Shown one piece after another: positions 9,994 through 22,200 of a stretch of DNA of 64,000 bases; within the stretch, counting starts at the first letter, position 1; every line of letters begins with the position of its first letter. The position numbers and the translations under genes were made by a program. Origin of the DNA: Capsicum annuum. Its lineage: Eukaryota; Streptophyta; Magnoliopsida; Solanales; Solanaceae. Under the pieces are notes generated by a model, which searched no databases, had not been told where the DNA came from, and saw only the letters and a program-made list of their open reading frames with translations. The DNA is taken from positions 218,986,954-219,050,953 of the forward strand of contig NC_061115.1 in the NCBI RefSeq assembly GCF_002878395.1. The letters are read 5' to 3'.

Positions 9994-10915
9994 TATAGAC
10001 TCACAAATGTACCATACGCGGTGGCTTTCAGTAGAGCCAGGGGCGTAGCTACATTGACCCAAGGATGGTCACTCGGACACCCTCTACCGAAAAATTATAC
10101 TAAAGTTTTGAACACCATTAGCAGAATTCCTAGCCACGTAGAGCCTTTGGAATTCTAAGGTCTCTAAAAGAAAGTGATAGAAAATGGATTATGGACTCAC
10201 AAATGTACCATACGCGGCGGCTTTCAGTAGAGCCAGGGGCATAGCTACATTGACCCAAGGATGGTCACTCGGACACCCTCTATTGAAATTATACTAAAGT
10301 TTTGAACACCCTTAGCAGAATTCCTAGCTGCGTAGAGCCTTTGGAATTCTAAGATCTCTTTAAGAAAGTGATAAAAAATGGATTATGGACTCACAAATGT
10401 ACCAAACACGGCTTTCAGTAGAGCCAGGGGCGTAGCTACATTGATCCAAGGATGGTCACTCAGACACCCTCTATCGAAAAATTATACTAAAGTTTTGAAC
10501 ACCCTTAGCAGAATTCCTAGCTACGTGGAGACTTTGAAATTCTAAGAGCTCTTTAAGAAAGTGGTAGAAAATGGATTATGGACTCACAAATGTGCCAAAC
10601 GTGGCTTTCAGTAGAGCCAGGGGCGTAGCTACATTGATCCAAGGGTGGTCACTCGAACACCCTTTGGTAAACTCACAAATGTACCAAAGGCTGCTTTCAG
10701 TAGAGCCACGGGCGTAGCTACATGGACACAAAGATGGTCAGTCGAACACCCTTCATCGAAAAACTATACTATATATATAGGTCAAAATGACCTTTAGAGA
10801 TATATACTAAAGTTTTCAATGCCCTTATTAGCAGAATTCCTAGCTTCGCCACTGAGTCTTTGGAATTCTAAGATCTCTTTAAGAAAGTGATAGAAAATGG
10901 ATTGTGGAGAATTTG
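9975..10915. repeat. Tandem array (about 193-bp units) containing a MITE and the upstream region of the small gene
   Basis: The motif GTAGAGCCAGGGGCGTAGCT recurs near 10031, 10227, 10418, 10611 and 10700, the last unit being offset by a shortened copy. Units pair a hAT-like MITE end (CAGGGGCGTAGCTACA to CTAGCTTCGCCACTG) with TGGACTCACAAATGTACCA, which is the sequence directly upstream of the minus-strand start codon at 9993. About 4.6 copies. Confidence 0.85.
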
Positions 10916-11164
10916 TTATATATATGTTGAATTAGACGGCAAAGTGTATGAGTAGTTATTTACAAGCATTGTTTTAACCGCTAGACGAGAATAATGACAC
11001 CCATATTATGCCAAAGAGTAGGAGACAAATAGTCACACCAAACAAACAAGCAAATAGAGCTGAGAGTTTATCCTTTCTTTCTATTAGAGTCGCGAGCTTG
11101 TTCTAGTCGCTACTAAGTTCTACTACCTTCTCTTCAATTGTTCCATCAACGTTTTTGAGACCCA
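10916..11164. other. Intergenic DNA, nothing recognised
   Basis: Unassigned sequence after the tandem array; no coding frame with family resemblance. Confidence 0.5.
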
Positions 11165-11275
11165 GTATAGTCCCACAAAGTGGAGTCTGAGTAGGGTAAG
11201 TGTATGCAATCCGTACCACTACCTCGGAGGTGAGGTAGAGAGATTGTTTCCAGTAGACCCCCGGCTCGACTAGTT
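11165..11275 (-). repeat. TS-SINE / RTE-LINE type 3' tail
   Basis: Minus-strand copy of the module: CCACAAAGTGGAGTCTG, AATCCGTACCACTACCTC and GACCCCCGGCTCGA in + orientation. The TTG end is degenerate. Confidence 0.65.
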
Positions 11276-11849
11276 TTTGAGATGTGACGTAAATGAAAAC
11301 TTTATGAATATCTATCGTTAAAGAAAATAAGATTTCGCACCTTCAAGTTTTTGTATCTATCAATTCGATCAAATAGACTCCAACAAGAAAGCGTAAACTA
11401 CATGAGGTAAGACTAAGGGCCTTGAGCGCCTCGCAAGAGATTGGGGATCGCGAGTAACGCGATATAGTTAGAAAACTTTTTATAAATAATATATAATTAT
11501 CTAAAGCACGCACCCATTATTACAGAAGAGCACGGCGTCCAATGTGACTCTTAAGGCTTAAAATCATGAATCCACCTCTATTTTTCCTGTAATAAATTGA
11601 AGATGATTTCATTACATAGTTGGTGTGTCTTTTTTTACCTTGTTTCCCTTCTACTAATGTGAGAAAGTGAACTAACCTTAAACATTTCACAAGCAAGTAG
11701 CATACATTAGTCAAAAATGTTGTGCCATGTTTCCACCCCATGTGCGCTGCCCATAATGCAAAAAATGTTGTTTGACTAGTTCTATCGTGAATTCTAAAGA
11801 GGGCGGAGAGGTAGTAGGTAGGATTACGTTCGTAATAATAAGGAAGAAT
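11276..11849. other. Intergenic DNA, nothing recognised
   Basis: A minus-strand open frame of 73 codons at about 11520-11741 has no family resemblance and is not called. No repeat was recognised. Confidence 0.5.
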
Positions 11850-12206
11850 GCGTTGTTTTTATCTGTGCCTATAGTGTCTTGTAGCCTCTTGTTCGTGGTG
11901 TTTTGTAGATATCTATGATTTTGTATAGTTAATTTATAATATTGCTTTGTGGGTATTTTGTTTACTATCTAGCAGTGTGATATCCCTTCTTGTTGGTTGC
12001 TTTTATGATTTTTGTTTGACTATATTTGTTATCTGTCCTGAGCCCGGGGGTCTATCGAGAACAACCTCTCTACTTCAATTGAGGTAATGGTATGGACTCG
12101 GGAACAGCGTCTCTACTTCAGCTGATATAATGGTATGGACTGCGTACACTTTATCCTCCCCAGACCCCTCTTTGTGGAAATACACTAGATATATTGTTGC
12201 TGAGTT
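11850..12206 (+). mobile_element. RTE-type LINE 3' end with duplicated tail
   Basis: T-rich 3'-UTR-like DNA runs into CCTGAGCCCGGGGGTCTATCG and the TS/RTE tail. The tail segment (GGTATGGACT preceded by CCTCTCTACTTC) occurs twice, first truncated and then complete, and ends TATATTGTTGCTG. Read as the end of a 5'-truncated LINE. Confidence 0.55.
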
Positions 12207-12210
12207 CTAA

Positions 12211-12345
12211 AGAGGGTAGAACTTGTGCAGCCCGTACCACTACCTCAGCGGTGAGATAGAGAGGAAACATGTGTAGGGAGAGTAGAGTGTACGCAATCCG
12301 TACCGCTACCTCAAGAGGTTATTTCCGATAGATCCTCAACAGACT
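12211..12345 (-). repeat. TS/RTE 3' tail, inverted against its left neighbour
   Basis: Minus-strand copy with CCGTACCACTACCTC and GTACGCAATCCGTACCGC. It also contains an internal partial duplication. Only a few bases separate its end from the + copy, so the two lie tail to tail. Confidence 0.65.
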
Positions 12346-12540
12346 AGTTTTGTATAAAGAAACAATTGGTACCAAAAGAACCTAGAGAAGTAGAGAAACA
12401 GAAAAAGGTAGAAGTTTAGACCCTACATTCATACACATCTTAAAACCATTTTCAGGTAAAGCAAGTGACTTGGTGACCAAATCTAACTAATGCATCAAAG
12501 GGTGCAACTATGTTTGACACACCTAAATACATATCCACTA

Positions 12541-12725
12541 AACCTACCAATTAAGAATCTAGATTAATCGGGCCGGATATGGATTCGCACCAGATAGGGC
12601 CCATTAAAGGAGTAAAGTGCACCCTAACAAGAATATATCAATTCCCATGGCTCGAACCTGAGACCCCTAGTTAAAGGGAGGAGAAATCTAGTCATCCCAC
12701 CGCACCTCTTGATGGTTGGTTCCTA
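12541..12725 (-). mobile_element. SolS-like SINE
   Basis: On the minus strand, an A-box-like GAGGTGCGGTGGGAT is followed about 45 bp later by a B-box-like AGGTTCGAGCC. A body ending in Solanaceae SINE sequence follows (TTAGTGGATATG, GGTGTGTC). No clean target duplication was identified. Confidence 0.55.
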
Positions 12726-13248
12726 CATATCACTCCGATCACATTGTTTACTTCGCCTTCTCTAGTAAAGCAAATACGAAAATAACACAAACGCAAGAAT
12801 GGGTCTAACAGAATTCAACTTGTCGAATCCTAACATGTCGGATCAACAAAATCGGTGAATTTTGAATCACCTATCTTACAACTGCAGGCTAAGGAAGCAA
12901 ATATACATCCACGGACCACTTTGGATCCAAACTACAGTACAGGTAGCTGTTGCTTTTGACTATGGTCCCTCTATCTCTATGTATATTGCTGTCACTTGAA
13001 AGAATCATGAATTTCCCAGTCAGATTCAACCACCGGATTGAGCCATTACACATACACCCTCCTCACACCAGTAGAAACAGCTTCTTGCGGTACATGTTTT
13101 ACAATTTATCCGACTCTTGTATTGTTTGTTATAAGCAAACGAACCTTGTCGAGTTGCAGTATGAATACCCAGAACTGGATTTACTTTCCCCTTGTATCTG
13201 GAGCAGACGCATTGCCCTAGTTTGGCATCCCCCACCATTATGAGGTTC
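12726..13248 (-). other. SAC3A 3' UTR and downstream flank
   Basis: Sequence directly after the SAC3A stop codon. It has several short open frames on both strands but no family resemblance. The polyadenylation site could not be fixed. Confidence 0.45.
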
Positions 13249-16200
13249 CTATACCAGATTTCGGGTCAAAAAATCATTAACAGCGAGACTGGCATCTCCA
13301 TGTGACACCGCGTCTTCAGGTTCCGGCATGAAGAGAGTTGAGACAGATGCCTGCGCATTTAGGAACACATGAACTTGTCAGCGTATAGCATTTCATGGAA
13401 GGAGGAAAAAAAAAAAGAGAGAAAAAACAAAAGGGATTGCACAAAGTTTGGACCAAGTTAAGATGCTGCTAATATAACACATCCTGATCATAACAGATCT
13501 ACATAAACAGTTGCTAAAAGCATCCCGCCCATAAAGAAACAAATGTAATTCTAAATAATCATTGAGAAACGAATGGTTCTGGAATAGCAGATTAAGAGCA
13601 GAAGAATGAGAAGATTAAAACCATTTATACCTGATTGAGAATAACACAAGAAAAATTGAGCTCATAAAGTAAAAACAATCAAGAGAATATCCTCCGAAGA
13701 TTGAACTACAACCCCTAGGGGTAAATACTGCAGAAGTCGAAGTTCAAGAATTCTAATTCATATTGCAAGTCTCCAACAGATCCAACTTGTGGATCCAACT
13801 TGGTATGTGTTGTTTATTGCAAGTCTCCAACACAGAGGAGAAAGGAACCAGAACTTCATGAACCAGTTACGACTTATAAGTGAGGATACGGGTGAACCTC
13901 AGGTGTTTCAGATTATTTTTAATTTCGACAACAACATCCCCAGTATATTCCCACATAGTGGGTGGGTGGGGAGGGTAGAATGTACGCAGTCCATACTACT
14001 ACCTCAGAAGTGAGGTAGAGAGGCTGTTTCTAATAGACCCCTACCAGGCAGTATAGGGGTGTTCACGGAAAATCGAAAAAAACAAAGAAGAAAATCGACA
14101 CTTTGGGGGGTTTGGTTTTGCCTTTTAATTTTAAATAGATAATATTTGATTTTAACGAATAAATTACTGGAGAAAAAAAAAACAAATCAGGGCTCAAGAT
14201 GACTATAAAAATACCTAGTTAAAATTTAGAATTACAGAGACAAAATTTATGGTACATATTTATCTTTTGCACTCTTGGTTCCTCTCAAGGTATTTGCCTT
14301 TACAGTAATCCAATTTTTTACCTTAACTTTCTACTTAGATCTGTAGTCCTTATTTTGATAATTTCAGAATCTATTTCATATTCAGAATTAATTTTCTTTG
14401 AGCCCTATAGTTTAATTGAATTATCATCAAGATATCTTGGTAAATCACAACGTAAGAAATTTAATTAAGTTCCTTGGAAATGGTTAAATTCTTCTACAAT
14501 GCATATGATTTTCTCGAAGAAGCTACATATTTAACTTGACTACATATACAGTTCCATCTTTTCTCAAAGAGTAGTTATTTGGTAGTGAAATGCTGGAATA
14601 CAACCAATCTAGTATGTGCTTGACGTATATTGTCATGTATGAAAATAATCGAAAAAACGACAAAAAGTGAAGCGATGAAAACCCGACTTAATTGGTTTGA
14701 TTTGATTCCAACATTTGAAAAACCAACTTAATTGGCTATGTAAATTGGTTTGGTTCCCTTTTAGAGGAAAACTTGCTCAAACCAAACCATGAATCCCTAC
14801 TAGGCACTAACATGGTCCAAGCTCGTGATATGTGCTAGATTGACTGCCTGACCATGAGCTTACATCATTGAGAAGACCGGAAGATTTTACAAAGGTTTGA
14901 TCGAGAGTTGACCAAGTTCAACCAGTATTACCATGGATAGACTGGCGTTAACTACGAGTTGAACAAGACTTGACGACTATTACAATCTTCAGAATGAATC
15001 GAGCATGGTTACACACGACCCAACGGCCCACCAGCCCACGACTCATTTTATTATGTTAGGACTTCTATTATATAAAGCACTCGGAGTTGGGCCCAAGCCC
15101 ATTGTTTAGCTAGTAGTATAAGTTTGGCGTAGTTTTGGATGATATGATTGTGAGGATCTATAGAAACCTTTTGGGTTCTTGAAGAACTCCTTGGATTGCC
15201 AGTAAAGGTGTATCTTCCTCCTGTAAATTTGATAATATTGGATCAAATGTTACGTGATTTGAATGTAATTAGTGTTTTATACTAATTGTGGCCGCATTTT
15301 ATCGATTTGGTTCATAGATCCTATCTTTCTATCTCTTCGTCTTAGTATATACTTATTTTCTTTGTTTGCTATTCTTTCCGTTGTCACCTATCCACACATG
15401 ACACATCCATATCATGCTACTTGTAGAGCAGTTTGTGTTAAATACTTTTTCTTGAAACTGCTAACTGTATAAGTCAGGAGACAACGCACCTTTGCATCAA
15501 ACTGCATCTCTCCAGAACTATCGGAAGTGAGGCATGCACCATGGGCCTTTAACCATTCCACACAATCCTCTACCCCATCTGTGTCCTCACTTTCTTCAGT
15601 TGTCGATAAGACACTTGTGAAGCCTAAGACCTGGGCAATGTAGGTGACTGGAACAGTAGGCCGATTTGAACGAGACATGCATCTAACAGCCGCATATCGC
15701 ATTTTATCAGCATATAGATCTGCAAAGATCAAGTATACATCATCAAATTTACCATGATAAATGCAATAGCTAAATATGAACCATTCAGAACAAAACACAC
15801 CCATAAGACACATGTTAAGATTAGGAGCTGTCTTGTATAATCTGAAATAGGCAACATAGTTTCCAGAGGACACAGCTGCTCGAACTGATAGAGCATGTTT
15901 AACAGCGTCATTCTGTCTGGCCTCTGCTGGTATTCTGGAAAAGGAAAATGCACAACAAAATAGTTTAACATTCCACATTTGATAAGAGGGGGTTTTCAGT
16001 ATGTTTTAACCATGTTTTGAGCAGATTTTCTCAAGCTAGCAGCACTCAGCGATATGGAAATTCGAAGCCAGATATACCATTGAGGTTGACAAAAACATTC
16101 ATACAGAGAGTTAATCTCACTTTCCTTTTGTGGCGCTTATGTTACCTTTTGCAATATAAAGTAAAGGCATAATATGTAGACACACACCTTAATCTGGCCT

Positions 16201-19200
16201 CAACTTAAACAAAGTTGAAGTGTCTAGATGTGCATTCTGAAAGCTGGGGTGTTTGCTTGCCAGTTGAGGCCAAGTTAAGGTGTCCACCTATGTGTCACAC
16301 AAAAAAATGAACTCCTTTTGAACTATGGACTACACTGTGACATTTGAGATTTCTATCCAACTTAAACATAATTTAATGCCCTTTTTTTCTTTTTTCTAGG
16401 ACATTTGAAAGACCTTTACATCTTCTCCTCACACTCGTCTTCTGCTTTCTCCCCCCTCACCCCCTTCCTCACTACCACCACCACCAAAACAGGCGTGAGG
16501 CATGACTTAACTGTTCTGATTTAGTCTAAACTTTGATGAGTTTGTGTATATAAAGGCCAAAAATGAAGAGGTAATAAAGTTTTGCATAGAGGTCAGAAAT
16601 TAAAATGGAGGATTCTATTTGGCCAGTGAATAATGTTCATGTGGACTCATACATAGCTAAAGATGTGCGTTGGTGATCACACTGGCAGAACCAGTTGCAA
16701 AGCTAAGCCATAACTAGAAGGAAAAAACCATAGAGGATTTGTTAACTACATCTGTCTGCTGCAATTTAACCTCACAATCCATCCTTAAAAGTTGCAGAAA
16801 GCAAGGATGTCATAAATGAGATTATGTTAGATGTAAATCTTACCAGATTTCTTCTCTTTTTTTTCTATAGCAATTGCAGATGCCTATAAAAGGACTAACC
16901 AGAGGAAGAGCGAAAATACTCTGGGTGCTCGTGAACCAAATGACAGAATAGAATGGAAGCAGAGAATAAGCAACAGAACAGAACTTGCAAAAGTTCCAAA
17001 AATAAAAAACTAAAAACCAGTAAAGTAAGTAGTTGACTGACCTAGACAAGGCTAATAGCAGATCTCGGTTGTTATTAGAGTGCAAAAGCACACAGAGCAG
17101 ATTATATGCAGCAAATTCCATATCGCATCCCTTGATTCCTTCTGCATAAAGCGTTTTTAGCTGTGACTGACACTGCATATACCAGAACAAAGAGAGTAAG
17201 TCTTAAGAAACACTGAAGTAGATAAACCAATGATATTTTCGCAGCAAATTTGCACGTTCAGTTACCAAATGTCCAAAAAACTTTGATTACATTATAAATT
17301 GCAATTGCGCCAGCATGCATACTCATTTAAAACAAGAAAAATATTGAAAAGTTTTAAAAACAATTCAACAAGACCAAACAATTATAGCGGGGAGGTGGGG
17401 AACATCCACATTTCTTTAATCAAAATACATAAGCAGTTAATAATATAAATTCACTGCCCACGCCAACTGCTTCTTTGTGTGTCGACAAAGACCAAACAAA
17501 GGAGGAGCAAGCAGAAAAAATCTGCAGCTAGAAAAGAAATAGGATATAGGTGAAGCCGGAAAATGTTGGCAGTCATCCAATCCTGTAATGCCAAGGTACC
17601 AATAAAGCATCAGGAAGGAGTGACCCAACATTAGTAGAAAACACCAACCGAGACAAAATGTCAATTATGTGTCCAGATAAATAATTCAACACAAGGACTT
17701 ATTTGTGGCATAAAGTGGATTATTCTTATACCAAAATCGAACCCGGAAAGGGCTGTAAGAACTATAAGAGCAATACCACCAAATAATGATATTGCATTTT
17801 ATCAGCATTTTATCAGCTAAACTTTACTAGCAAATAATGCAGCTGCACAAAAGGATTTGAACCATAAGAAAAGGCAGCACAATTTTGTCCACAGAGCCAA
17901 AAACATTTCACCTTGGTTTACTTTAACTTCTGGATTGGAATCTCCAACAAGGGATTTCACTCATAATAAATTCTATAGCTTCGTACAAAAACTTGAGTGC
18001 AAAGGGAATCCAGCATTCAAAAACATTCAAACAGTTCAACTGATATATAAACTGCATGAAAGTACTTCCAAACACATTAGCATACAAGAAACTTCACAGA
18101 GGGATTAAGGTTCTTAGATGTTATGACAGATTCTGAGAGCTCCCACCATGGGAAGGAGATACCTGATTAAATTCCGGCAAGTCCCCAACTTCTATTGCCA
18201 ACCGACCATGTGTTTCATACACCTGAAACATAAAACGGGTGTAGAAGATACTGAAAGAAAAAGCAATACAACATTTATTATAAGAAAAATTCACGTCACT
18301 ATTTTCAGAAAATACCTTCAGAACCAAGAATTGCCAGTGTATATGATGATGAAAATTTTGTGTCTTGCTCTATTTGAATAGTGATTTAGCAAAAAGAAAA
18401 ATTACCTTGACTGTTAACTCATTGCGTATGCGTTGGACCGTAAGATCTTGCCGTATCGATTTTAACTGATCACATTTGTAAAGGTAGTTTTTTGGAGAAG
18501 TTTGAACCATGCTTAACGCTTTTTCCAATACTTCTTCTGGTCTCACCTGCAAAAGCAGAACTAGTTTTGAGAAATCATCAAAACATGCCAAGGGAAAATT
18601 GCCATTAGATATAATGCATTCCCCTTCAATCTCAAGTAACAGCAGAAAGAATCAACAAGATTACCGTTGCAGGGTCAGGTGCAGAAGTAAGACGTAAGTA
18701 GCGTTTCTCAATTTCCTGGCAGGTTCCTTTGACAGTAAGAGCATCCCAATCAATATCTTCAACAGCATAGTTACCATTTTCCTCAATGTTTCTGCTAAGC
18801 ACCAAGGCAGTGGCTCTCCTTGCATACACATTTCCAGCACCACCATTTCTGGATCGATTATCAGTACTTGTTGTGCGACTTCCATGCCCTCTTTCAAAAC
18901 GCTTTGATCGATTTTCACGTCTCTTTTTTTCCTCTGGTGTATCTGCTGATGCTGATGAAGCAGATTTATAGGCTGCTTGACGTTGTTCCTTTTCACTATC
19001 ACTGGATGCTACACCATTATCTGCTGCATCCGTTCCATCACCAACACAATGCCTCTTAGCTGGCCTAAAGACATCAATTTTCGGGGTTTTCCGCTGTGGT
19101 AAAGAGAATTTCACAGAACTTGAATTATTCACCTTGTTATCTGACTTTCCACCTGAAAACTGTACGAAATCTCATATAAGAGATATTTAATTGGTCATAT

Positions 19201-22200
19201 GGATCTAGAGTCAAACTGACAGAAGCCAAAGAGAATAACACCCCAGGCTTTAAGATTTGTATATTTAAGCAGCCAGTACCAGTACGTGCCAATCTCATGA
19301 AAGAAACATCTTAGCTGGGTCAGGACAGAGTTCACTTAAGTACCTATAGCAACAATTTAGCATCCCTTAACACAGTAATAGGTCCAAAATGATCTTTCCT
19401 AATAATGAAGCCCATTTGGTTCATACGATGCGAAGAAAAACATTGTATGCTACCTAACCCAAACAGTAATCATTGGTTGATTTCACTTGTATCACACCAT
19501 TATTCTTTAAGAAATCTGAACTAAAAGAAAAGTTTTCTCATGAATTATGGAGTATTCTATGAAAATATATTTTGGATGATATACCAATCTCCGAGACAAT
19601 TAAGAGTATGATAAAGAATTAATAGAATTGAATATCTTTCTTTTGGTTGATACTATGCACATTTAGATTTATCGATCACCAGAAAATAAAGGGACAAAAT
19701 AATCCGGATAAGTAAACCATGGAAGGATCCAGAACAGAAAGTAGTCATGAAGCTGGAGAATCCTGGTGCAGATAAATAAGCCCCTCCGCAGCCTAGCTAG
19801 ACCACCTCTTAGCTTCTTCTTTTCAAGCAAGAGGCAGAAGTTGGTGACAAATAGAAAGAGAGCCGGAAGCACCGAAAAGTTTTATCTTCAAAGGCAGAAA
19901 ACTATTACCTGTCTGTTCCAACTCCCATACTTAGAAGCATCAGGAGTGACTGGTGCAGGTTGTACAGCTGGTTTCTCCTCTACTAAAGGCTCCCACCTAC
20001 TTTTGTATCGCCTACTTGGACTTCTTTTACTTTTTTGAGGCGAAGAAACTGGAGCTGAGAATATTACTCTTCTGCAGAGAAAAAGAAGTCAAAATAATCC
20101 TTGAATTTGGTCAAAGATATCCAAGTATGAGAGCAAATCCATAAGCATAAAGGGCAAAAGGCTCATGACCGTGATTGTGTTCCCTAATCAGGGAAACAGG
20201 AAACTACAGTATTTATGCAGAAACGTTTTACTTCAACTGTTGAACAAATACTTCAGCCAAAAAAATTTGAATGGGGAAAAGGAGGAACATGCTGTTTGTT
20301 TCTAGCTACTGAAGCAAACATCATTACGTTTGCACCAGCTGTAATAAAACAACCATATACTAGGTGAAGCTCAATTGTTAAAATGCAGAGATGAGGTACA
20401 GCAATTGACATTCATGCCCTATGACCGCTACTTTGGCAAGTCACACGTTTACATTGTATAGATTTAGATGTTTGTATAAGCACACAGCACGTGCATGCAC
20501 AAGGTTTGCATATCAATTTTTGTGAAGAGTGAGATAGCTTACTCCTTATCTGCATCCGCACTGGGCATGGGGAAAAGAGGCTCGGTGTCCCAGTCTCTCG
20601 TATGAAGTGTACCATCAGCAGTTGCCTTTGTGATAATCTGCAGATTATGGTATATTGAAGTAACATAGGGGCAGGGCAAAGAACCATGCATCAATAGAAC
20701 AACATATCATTATAGTGCAAGAAGATCAAATGTTAATCAACTATAACTCAATATGTTGCAAACAGCTCAAATGTTACTCAATAATATCAGCACTAACACT
20801 TCTGCAGATGGGACGTAAAATAATAGTTAAGGCAAAAAGATCATTGTAGGTCACAAACTTCATAGACAAACCCAATCCCAACACTCAAAATAGCAGTTTG
20901 CTTCGTTACTACAATTTGTCCAATCCAATAGGCAGCTGCATGAGTAGCTAATATGAATCGTAGTTAAAGGGAGAGGGTTCCGACAGAAGAGACATCCTGA
21001 CAAGTGCAAAAAGAATTTCAAATCTTAAAGCACTTGCACATTGATTACTACAATTGAGAAAACAATCTTGCAACCAAGTTACTTATCAGGTATACTCAGG
21101 GTTATACATATATGATGTCAACTCTTTACTTGAATTCAACCTCCCTAGATGTGTGAAAAAAGGGAAGTCTGAGTTTTTGCTTTGTATGTAGCTATACCTA
21201 CTTGGTGATGTATTGATAAAATAGAAGTACTTGCGCAAAAGAATCGGTAGAGAAAAGAAGGAAGTCTTTTCGTAAATCAGGTTAGAGAAACAAAAACAAA
21301 CCCAGTGCAATCCCGCAAGTGGGGTCTAGAGAGAATTAAGGATTTTATTGGGTAGCATTATGCATTTCAATTCTAGGTGTTCATAGAAGAATTCCTCCTG
21401 TGCTTTCTATAGCTCAATAGGGGTAAAAAGAGGAGCCGTGTGTCCTATTCTACCCTTCAAACTTGCCATCGCGGTTTCTAATGCCACAGAGATACAAAAC
21501 CAAATATGCTGGAATAATCTGATTGACGAGTTTGAACACTGGAAGAACTGAAGAGGCCATTTAAGTAATGAATGTCAACTGGAAACAAATGAACAGAATG
21601 TGGATGGTGAAAGAAAGCAGATTGCAATCAGACAGAAAACTATAATGTTCTATCAGAAGCACCTTCTCAAAGTTCACCACTGAGAAAATGCATTACAGAC
21701 GAGAACAATCAGCATAGCTAGGCTCTCGGTACCCATTAAAGGAAAAAAAGGGAAAGCTCTAAGAGGTGGGACATGTAACAAAGGGTGAAATGATCATAGA
21801 GGATGCCGCTGAAATCATACAAAGGGCCTCGGATAACTTCTAAGAAATCTACTATAGCTCCCTCAAACGCTCAGAATAAGGAAATCACCGGGAGGACTTC
21901 AATCTAACAGGGTCGTATTCCAGTATATAAAGCATAAGGAACCTAAGTCTTCATTCAAATCCCAAACTTATATTTGTTAGCTGAAATAGTCAGCCTCTCG
22001 AACCTTTAATATGTCATGTTTTATCCATCTTCAAAATCCTTCTTTTGGGAAACGTATGTCTATGTAAAAATAAACCCATACATTATGTACTATAGAAATG
22101 TGTATTCTAATCTTTTTAATTTTCTGGAAACACCACCATCGACGCCACTTCTCTTTTTGAGCCAAATGAGTGCTCCTCATTCTATGCTCTAGCAATTCAT

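Noticed and set aside
9994..10062. In-frame ATG 69 bp upstream as the start of the small minus-strand gene
   Set aside because: The extra 23 residues are translated from the MITE-containing array, and the inner ATG begins the part with conserved-looking blocks.
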